From assembly GCA_004151065.3 (NCBI GenBank), contig NWUY0300062539.1, forward strand, positions 1-26,219: a DNA stretch of 26,219 nucleotides, written 5' to 3'. The notes beneath the pieces were generated by a model, which worked only from the letters and a program-made list of their open reading frames with translations, searched no databases and was not told the DNA's origin. This document shows positions 19,467-26,219 of the stretch, piece after piece (position 1 is the stretch's first letter; each line of letters starts with the position of its first letter). The position numbers and the translations under genes are program-made. Source of the stretch: Larix sibirica (Eukaryota; Streptophyta; Pinopsida; Pinales; Pinaceae).

Positions 19467-19563
19467 ATAATAAGTTGAATCCGATATCATGCCAGATCGT
19501 TGAATTGACTGAAGGATGTTGCATAAGAGAGCCAAGTAAATAAGAGAGAAGCATTCTGCTGCA

Positions 19564-21287
19564 TGATGGGTCCCAATTTTGGTAGTTAAAACACATATCT
19601 TAGAGCTTAACCATGCAGATAGAGAATTATTATTTAAAGGATTGGTTACACATTTTGAGTTTAATTATGTATTTAATGAACGAAATGATGATGATAGAAG
19701 TGTTTATCCTTTCTTTTGTTTGATTTACTTTAATTTTGACTAAAGCAATATAATGCATGGTATTAGCATGTAATTGTGAACTATAGAGGATTGAAAGTCA
19801 AGTTCCAATGTTGCCCTGTTTTGAAGATCAAGTCATGAATCAAAGTCGAGTTCCACTTTTTGCATGATTGATGTCAAAGCTCCAGTTATGATAAAGCCAC
19901 AATTGAAGTCCACTACTAGAGGTTAACTAGTACTAAATTTTTTAGATATTAAAGAAGGATTGTACAATCGATGAAGGGCAATTACACTAGCCACCAATAC
20001 ATTTTGAGATCCTGACTAACTACTAGTTATCTCCAACATTTCAAGAATGAAGGCTCAACAGTGATCAAGTTTTATACTTAAGTTAATTTTTGTATTAGGT
20101 TTTAGATCATTTATTTCCTGTAATAAATAGATCTTTGGGCACTTAGATGAGGGGGCAACTCTAAAGTATTTTAAAAACAATCAAATACAACATTTTTGTT
20201 ACAGGTTTTACCTTATTATATATTTACGAAGTTATGAATATTTAATCAATATAATGACAATTTCAAGTTCCTTGCATTTTGTGTGTGCTTAGTTTCTTTC
20301 ACTCATGTGTTTCTCTGGGGAAGGAACCTCTCATCTCAATAACATGAGTTCTTGATTAGTTAAAATAATTTAGATAATTAATGTTCATGCTCGGTTATAT
20401 TTCAGTTATTTAGATTCAACCATAAATTTTGTTTCACTTTTTGTAGTGTAGATCAGAGGTTGTTGTAGTAATGTTCATTCATTACTGTAGTTTTCTGTAG
20501 AATTGTTTTTCCTGCAAAATAAACCAATTTCATAGATTGCCATGCGTTTCCTAGTATCCAGTTCTTCAAGTTAGGGTAGTTAGACCAATTTATATGTTTT
20601 CATATATTTGATTTAGTTATATTTAATTTTCTTTCTCTCATAGATTCACTTCATTTAAATTAAGTTTAAATGCTTTCATAGAGTTTCCTTATTTCGTATA
20701 GTTTGTAGTAGTTAGTTTGTTGATATCTTCCAGAATAGTTATTTGCTTTTAAATTAAATAGTTCTGCTATCTGCTATGTAGTTAAAAAATTCCGTAAATT
20801 ATTCCTTCAATTAGTTATTTTGATAGATGCTCTTTCAATTGTTTCAAGTAGCAACTTTCGATTAATTTACAGAGTTGAGAATAGTAGTTGCATGGTAGTT
20901 TTGTTTGTAAAGCATCTTTCCCTGTATTATTTGGATTTAGTCTAGTCACATCATGATCACATCAGGACTCCATTTTCAAGTAAAGATCAGTCCACTTCCA
21001 TAGTAGAATAGATGCTCTTTACAGTTGCACTACAGTTACAGTACCTCTTAAGTTTTTATGATCCCATACTCACAAAGTAAACTAGGAATCATGTTTTGTT
21101 GACCATTGAATTGGTTACCATATCAAAGATCCACCATATCTAGTTAGCCTCTAAAATTCCACCAATGAACAAAATATTTGTGTTGAGGTCAACACACTAC
21201 AGTTCTGGGGGGAGTTCATGAAATCATAAGGCACGATCGAATGACCAACAAAGTAATGATTAAGGAATGATGCATGATTAAGGGTGC
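19564..21287. other. Unassigned AT-rich DNA
   Basis: No gene-like frame or repeat family is recognisable. The stretch near 20090-20170 (TGTAATAAATAG followed by a G-rich GATGAGGGGGCAAC) could be part of an old LTR, but no paired copy is present. Confidence 0.4.
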
Positions 21288-21295
21288 TATAAAAG
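21288..21295 (+). promoter_or_regulatory. Possible TATA box upstream of the retroelement relic
   Basis: TATAAAAG lies 37 bp before an ATG at 21332 and about 420 bp before the transposon-protein-like frame. It may be a promoter of that relic; motif only. Confidence 0.35.
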
Positions 21296-21331
21296 GGCAT
21301 GAAGGGCATCAATTTAAATCTACAAAAAATC

Positions 21332-21526
21332 ATGTCTCATCAACGAAATTATGGGGGCTTGTTAGTTCAAAGGCAGCAACCACCATCCAAATCAATTATC
21401 AATAACATAGAATGTGCGAAGACCGTTATGGTGTGTGAGGGGAAGGTCATTAAAAACAAGGAAGTTGGTAATCTCATAATAGTTGATGTGTCCAATATTT
21501 GGAAAGCGAAGATAACAAGAGGTTAA
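21332..21526 (+). CDS. Short open frame of unknown function before the relic
   Basis: A 64-codon frame starts MSHQRNYGGLLVQRQQPPSK and ends at TAA. I recognise no domain. It follows the TATA-like box and may be a leader frame of the same decayed element, or chance. Its last 36 bases lie in the first unit of a 52-bp duplication. Confidence 0.2.
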   Translation: MSHQRNYGGLLVQRQQPPSKSIINNIECAKTVMVCEGKVIKNKEVGNLIIVDVSNIWKAKITRG

Positions 21527-21594
21527 GGTCAATTGCAGAAGTTCCATTATTTGGAAAGCGAACCCAAAAGGAGGTTAAGGTGAATTGTAGAAAA
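21491..21594. repeat. 52-bp tandem duplication
   Basis: TCCAATATTTGGAAAGCGAA at 21491 recurs as TCCATTATTTGGAAAGCGAA at 21543. GAGGTTAAGGT.AATTG follows in both. Confidence 0.85.
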
Positions 21595-21704
21595 AAGTTA
21601 TAGGTAAGGTTTCAATATATAGATAAATTGTATCAGTCCTTGAGAATTTCGAATCCTCCCCTTGTTTTTTTCTCCACTTGGAATTATAAGTCTGTGCATC
21701 AATC

Positions 21705-22667
21705 TTGTATTTCATTAAAACCACGGTTACTGTTGGGGAAGAGAGGATGACAACAGGGTTCAAACGAAGTGAACCCACATATACAACTGAGATTTATAAA
21801 AGTCCAAAGATTTTGGATATATTTAGAAATACCGAGTGGATGACCTATTTTGTTGAGTTGGATGGTTATGACCTAGAAGCTGTCATTGAATTTGCTAAGA
21901 ATTTGAAGCAACTAATTGATAAGGAATTTGTTACTAGGGTTAAGGGATTGAGGATTCCCCTTGATGAAGCTCAAATGGTAAGGTATATTGGGATTCCTCT
22001 AGGACAACCATGGAGTAAATATGAGAAGGAACCCACAAATATTGCCAAGAAGGAGTTCTTTAAAGAAGGAGAGGTGTATGAGGAATATAGGAATGGAGTA
22101 AAAAGAGAAACTATGCCAAGTCCCTCGAAATAGGTAGCAACTCAAGTTTTGAAATACATCACTTGCACCGAACGGTTGAATCAAATTCATGTGTTTCATT
22201 TTATATTACTAACTTTGTTAAGGTACAAATCCCATTTAAAGGAAGAGGAAAATATTAGCATTCCCTAATTCTTGTTGTATTCCTTGTGGGAAATGTATGA
22301 GAGGGTAAGGCAGGGAAAAACTAATTCACCACCATTGTCTCATTAAATTAATCATTAAGACGGAGCTATAGGACAGATTCCTAAATTGACCTGGGAAGAT
22401 TTCATTAAGATTTCACCAGAGGATGTTCAATTAATGAGAACTCGATGGGTCAGCACCAGTGTCCACCTCGATGTGGTAGAACAAAAGAAAAGAAGTGGCT
22501 TCTTCCACTACAAGAGAAAAGAGAAAAACCCAACTTCCAACCTGTAGGAAGAATATGACAATGATATCATCATAAGAAATTTGGCTGAAATGAAGAAGCA
22601 TGGGTCCACCACCTCCAAGAAAATGAAGAATTATTTTTCCTTTGGGTATGAATATAGGCGAACTTAG
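21705..22667 (+). pseudogene. Retroelement ORF resembling the 'putative plant transposon protein' domain
   Basis: One frame (phase of 21705) stays protein-like for over 300 codons to a TAG at 22665-22667. It is broken by TAG at 22131, TAA near 22266, two TAA near 22344-22358, and TAG near 22542. Segments include EWMTYFVELDGYDLEAVIEF, VKGLRIPLDEAQMVRYIGIP, ERLNQIHVFHFILLTLLRYK, and LLYSLWEMYERVRQGK followed by PPLSH. The pattern of a strand-like VKG..I, a short GIP, then RLNQ.HV.H and a late SL resembles the gag-like frame of plant retroelements annotated as putative plant transposon protein; this is from memory of the family's look, not a search. Start choice: the frame opens at 21705, but an ATG at 21747 (MTTGFKRSEP) could be the true start. 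The same phase continues into the RNase H domain downstream. Confidence 0.55.
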
Positions 22668-22685
22668 TTAAGGTTAGAAGCATAG

Positions 22686-23092
22686 ACTCATAGGGGAGGT
22701 GGGTACGGGAGGACTATCTATGACCTAGGAGGAAACAAAATTATACCATATGCATGGGGACTCGACAGGAAAACCAACAACAAAGTAGAATGGCTAGCAC
22801 TCTACCACTATATGGAAATTATTTAACTCTCAACATCAACAGACTCAAGGTTTTTGGAGACTCCAGACATGTCATCCAAAAAATGAGGACAGGGACACTT
22901 AAAGGAGACTCCAGATGTAATAGAATGCAAAGGAAGATCAATCAAATAACCTCCTACATTGAGAAACTCTACTTCCACATACTCAGGGAAAACAACAAGC
23001 AAGTTGATGAAGTTTAAAATCAAGGGGTTAATCTCCCCATTGGAGTCATAACATATAGTAATGGGAAGGAAATTTATAAGAGCATTCCATAA
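22686..23092 (+). pseudogene. Retroelement RNase H domain (RVT_3-type), broken
   Basis: Known: this domain degrades RNA in RNA-DNA hybrids using acidic residues. Seen: RGGGYGRTIYDLGGNKIIPY begins the fold. Next come YAWGL and TNNKVEWLALYHYMEI, whose E matches the NNxAE catalytic position. A frameshift at about 22815-22835 moves to phase 22754, which gives INRLKVFGDSRHVIQKM with the catalytic D of FGDS. HILRENNKQVDEV follows with the late catalytic D, then an in-frame TAA at 23018, then NQGVNLPIGVITYSNGKEIY and a final stop at 23092. The first catalytic Asp is not visible upstream of RGGGYG. The C-terminal LAN.GV-like tail resembles RNase H of plant LINE-type or related retroelements, so LINE versus LTR origin is open. 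No RT or integrase adjoins it. Confidence 0.75.
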
Positions 23093-23097
23093 GCTCA

Positions 23098-23386
23098 AAT
23101 CATGAGGGAGGGAAAGAGGGGAAAAGGTTGGGTGTCCTCTTGGCATTACACTACCCGAAGGGATGTGTGGGTCTTCATATGGCCACACCCTCGCATGTCC
23201 CTTTGGTGGCAGAAGCCATGCTTCATCATTAAAGGAGGCTTCAGTTTTTCTCTTCTTCCACAGCCCAACATCTGGCATTATGTCAAACCCTTCTCGTGAA
23301 ACAGACTTCTCTGCAAATTCTCTGCCTCCTTGGTTCTTCATTGGTTTTGACAATATCTCCTTTGCAGCTAGACATGATATATTAGC
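23098..23386 (-). pseudogene. Coding-like stretch, function not recognised (possible captured exon)
   Basis: The minus strand is open from 23386 and reads natural protein, including ISCLAAKEILSKPMKNQGGR, EFAEKSVSREGFDIMPDVGL, WKKRKTEASFNDEAWLLPPK and HARVWPYEDPHIPSG. A TAG at 23390-23388 precedes it, with an acceptor-like CTGAGAG just before. The frame continues to 22823, but below about 23095 it is only the antisense of the RNase H relic, so the meaningful part ends there. I do not recognise the family. It may be an exon of a host gene cut by the retroelement relic, or non-conserved retroelement sequence. Confidence 0.35.
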
Positions 23387-23609
23387 CTATCCTCTCAGTT
23401 TGGAGTTCAGTTTAACCATGCCCTAGGTTTCTTCGGTTGGGAAACGGGATGACTCGCCTTCTTCTCAGAAATTTTCTCTCAGCTCAATGGCGGGCCTTGC
23501 AGACGGAATGTCGTTTTTAAAATCAAGTGTGGAGGACTTCAAAAAACACTTGCGAAAGGTTTATGAGGCATTTTGATTGGGTATCAAGGCGCATAGAGAG
23601 TCAGCCGAC

Positions 23610-23691
23610 GATATGAGGTATATTTCTTAGCAGTTAACCTGCTAGGAGTTAGAGGGATGATGATATGAGGTATATTTCTTAGCAGTTAATC
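23610..23691. repeat. 52-bp-spaced tandem duplication
   Basis: GATATGAGGTATATTTCTTA followed by GCAGTTAA occurs at 23610 and 23662. GAGTTAGAG.GATGATGAT follows each unit, though the second is displaced by about 25 extra bases. Confidence 0.85.
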
Positions 23692-24534
23692 TATAAAAAG
23701 AGAAAAAGCAACTTAATCTATGAGTTAGAGAGATGATGATAAAAATACTGAAAATGAACCTTTGCAATTAATTTAAGAAGAACAACACATGAAATTAGGT
23801 AGCATTCACTACATTTTGTAGAATGATTTAAACAATAATAATATGTGATGACTAGTGTCAAGATTGTGAAATTAATATTGTTGTGTTGTGTTAGGAAAGT
23901 ATTGCAGAGTCTCATTGTCAGTTTTAAATTTATTAGTGAGTATTAGAGGAGTGGGTTTATTGGGGGTTTGTCCCAACTAAACTTAAACTCTTGAACTGAG
24001 TTCTATAGCAGCTTTACCAAGTGTCCAGCAAGGTGAGGCATAACCTGCTTACAATAGCCTTCTGACTCTATGGTATTCACCCATGTAACCTCCTGAGTTC
24101 TTGAAGTTTCGCTTATTTGGATTTTCATGTTATACTAGTCACTAAAAATCCATTTCTGATGGCCAATTGTTCAGACTAAGCTGCAACAGTCAATAACATA
24201 CTTGGGCCTTTCAGCCGTTGGTTTATTTCATTAAACAAATTTAGGATTTTCTACTTGGTTAATATACTTCCAAGAGTCTCTTTTCAGACCGAATTACAGT
24301 ACTCGAGAAATCTCTTTCCACGGAACCGTACTTCGGGAAAGCAAGGAAAAAATTACTCATAAAGCAAGAAATTGTTAAAAAATGTGAAAAATCAAAGTCC
24401 TGAGTGCACTTGTGTCCCACCATTGAAACGAATCCAACAAGGTTAATTTTAGTCTTATTGTTGATTTTATTAGAAGTAACAAAAGGAAATCTAAACTAGA
24501 TAAAAGCAACCACAAAAAAAAAGAGGCAACACGG

Positions 24535-24551
24535 ATCCCCCCTGGGGGGAT
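24535..24551. repeat. Perfect GC-rich palindrome
   Basis: ATCCCCCCTGGGGGGAT: two 8-bp arms around a single T, within otherwise AT-rich DNA. Confidence 0.8.
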
Positions 24552-26219
24552 GGGCTGTGGGTGCTGGGTATCCCACTTGCTCTCTCTTATTATTCAAGTT
24601 ACAACTCTTTTGGGGGAATGCTTGAATTCCTTTGAAAAATAAGAGGACTATCAAGCTTACAATTTTTTTGAATATTTTGATCAAACTAGCTGAACCATAA
24701 AAGGAAAGAGGCCTTTAATCATCCGAATCCTCAAAAACCTGTTTGACAAAAGCTAAAAAAAATCCAATGAAATTAGATGAAAAGCGGCTCAAATCAATTT
24801 AAGAGTGACTTTGGGTTGCCATAAAAAAAAATGCAAAAAAAAATTCCAAGTTAAATTAGGAAAAAACTACTCAAAATGAACCAAGAAAACAAGCTAGAAA
24901 GCTTGCTTCTTGGGATATTTGCTTTCTCTTTTAGGGCATAAAATAGATGACTCTTAAATCAGCCTAATTCAGCCTTTAAATCACATGCAAACTAGCCTAA
25001 CAAGCCTTTAGATTTTTTATAAAATGAACTTGTAAAGGAAATTTTCTTTCACTAGATCTAGATGTAAGATTTACAAACTTTGGACTCTAAGATCTAATGA
25101 ACAAAAATCACACCTATTTTAAATGTTACAATGATTACAGATCTGAAATAAAAAAACACCCAAGTAACTAAGGAAAAATTATGAGTTTGAAGCAAAGAGA
25201 TAGAACCAAATATTGGAAAGAAAGTTGGGCGGATGAACTCTTCTTGGTAGTGGGATTAAGAGGGACTAAGCTCCATTTTGAAATCACTTGAGAAGTAACA
25301 ATGCTAGCATGCTTGTGACATCATCCATCTTAGATAACTTGCAGACTTCTCACAACAACTTGCACAAGGGAATCAAAATATCGATGCTTAACCACATAAA
25401 AGAATTAGGCAAATTTGCTCGTTCAAACAAGAATTTACAAATCTTAAAGCATTTCTATATAGCTATCAATAAAAAGTAAATATAAAAATGTTAATTCTTA
25501 CCCTACTAGAATGTACATTCCCTTCAAAGGTTGATTTAATTCCAAAAATAAGCAAAGTTGCAAAATGATACAATTTACCTCAATGGTTCAATGAGCCCCA
25601 GACATCCACACCAGAGACAATCACACAATGCAGTAGCCTCCAAATCCTTTCTTCTTATTCCAATACTCATAAAATATTACAAAGAACACGAGAGCATAGG
25701 TTCCACCTTCTGATAGCAAATGGTGTGGAAAACTCTTCAATTTATAGAGTTTACAATCAGAGGGGGGCACAACTCCCAAGATAGGGCACAATAGCTTGAA
25801 GAGGGAGTCTAACTAGAGCTTGCTCCTTTCAATGTGGGTTGATTGAGAGTTGATCCCAAAGGGATTGCACCACCTTGAGAGAGGTAGGCGCATCCCTTCA
25901 TTGTTTATATCACATAAAATGCCAAAACACCATGTGGAGAAGACACCCACATGAGAGAAGGGTGCATTCCCTTGATTGAGATCCACTTGATATGATGAGA
26001 TAAGATGCCAATCTGTGATTGATATGCCTCAATCAATAAAAAATTTGATTACTTAGTTAACTAAGAGCTCCAAATTTGATTCCCTCATTCCATGGGACTT
26101 GTCCTTTTCTCATTATTATGTCTTAATTTGACATTTATTTGGTATTTTTTGGACTTTTTGAGTAAATATCATTTTTGGAGATAAGTACTTACTTGAAACT
26201 TAGGAAAAGTGGGTTTATG

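Larger units (their letters stand above)
18000..19563 (-). mobile_element. Partial second copy of the tRNA-Asp gypsy family (5' LTR plus leader)
   Basis: Minus-strand order is LTR (19563 to 18441), PBS remnant (18436-18419), then leader and the start of gag, matching 3448 down to about 3003 of the first element. Similarity stops at about 18000-18013, beside the single N at 17999. No second LTR follows, so the rest is lost or the assembly joins unrelated pieces here. The gag start has a stop in its second or third codon and further breaks. A leader segment still reads KSTKGL...GHTS...AITKVE in a minus-strand frame, as in the first copy. Confidence 0.85.
18441..19563 (-). repeat. LTR, third copy of the family
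   Basis: This 1,123-bp copy is collinear with 3449-4570 and almost the same length. It retains the roughly 170 bp that the 1090-1995 copy has lost. Confidence 0.85.
23427..26219. other. Unassigned DNA to the window end
   Basis: Apart from the small repeats listed separately I find no supported gene. A minus-strand CTCTATAAATTGAAGAG near 25735-25751 looks like a TATA region, and the whole tail reads like the flank of an old LTR. No paired copy or PBS confirms it. Confidence 0.4.

Noticed and set aside
22823-23353. 176-codon minus-strand frame taken as one gene
   Set aside because: Its second half is antisense to the RNase H relic. Only the part above about 23095 is kept as a candidate.
25690-25760. 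LTR promoter and tRNA-Met primer site on the minus strand
   Set aside because: A TATA-like box is present, but GCTATCAGAAGG only weakly resembles the Met PBS and no paired LTR exists in the window.

Overview
This is a window of nuclear DNA from a seed plant. It is AT-rich and gene-poor, and retroelements make up most of what can be recognised. Three things point to a plant: a primer-binding site (PBS) matching the 3' end of plant tRNA-Asp beside a Tat/Athila-like gag, a second element primed by initiator tRNA-Met, and a decayed PLS-type pentatricopeptide (PPR) gene. The density of old, broken retroelements suggests a large genome, possibly a gymnosperm, but the sequence alone does not settle the species. 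I see no convincing intact host gene, no rRNA or tRNA gene and no CRISPR array.

Layout. (1) 1090-4570 is an internally deleted Ty3/gypsy element on the minus strand. It runs from a 5' LTR at 3449-4570 through a decayed tRNA-Asp PBS and a broken gag to a truncated 3' LTR at 1090-1995. Protease, reverse transcriptase, RNase H and integrase are absent. (2) 4571-6401 is unassigned DNA holding an 88-bp x3 tandem repeat. (3) 6402-12077 is a structurally complete LTR element on the plus strand with no recognisable coding capacity. It has near-matching target-site duplications, LTRs of 1,895 and 1,840 bp, an initiator-Met PBS, a polypurine tract, and a 25-bp (50-bp dimer) tandem array in the transcribed part of each LTR. 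(4) 12078-14222 is unassigned and ends in a 787-base assembly gap. (5) 14989-17135 holds decayed gene fragments: a PPR pseudogene and two coding-like stretches I cannot name. (6) 17642-17850 is a strong foldback with 39-bp near-perfect inner arms containing G-box cores. (7) About 18000-19563 is a second, 5'-end-only copy of the family in (1). (8) 21288-23092 is a retroelement relic on the plus strand, a plant-transposon-protein-like domain followed by an RNase H domain. Next to it, at 23098-23386, is a coding-like minus-strand stretch. (9) 23427-26219 has only small repeats that I can support.

Nothing here forms a working gene system. The most unusual object is the non-coding element at 6407-12072: its machinery must come from elsewhere, while its LTR leader array and multiplied PBS region look like products of repeated short tandem duplication. 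All identities and percentages are by-eye readings, not computed alignments.
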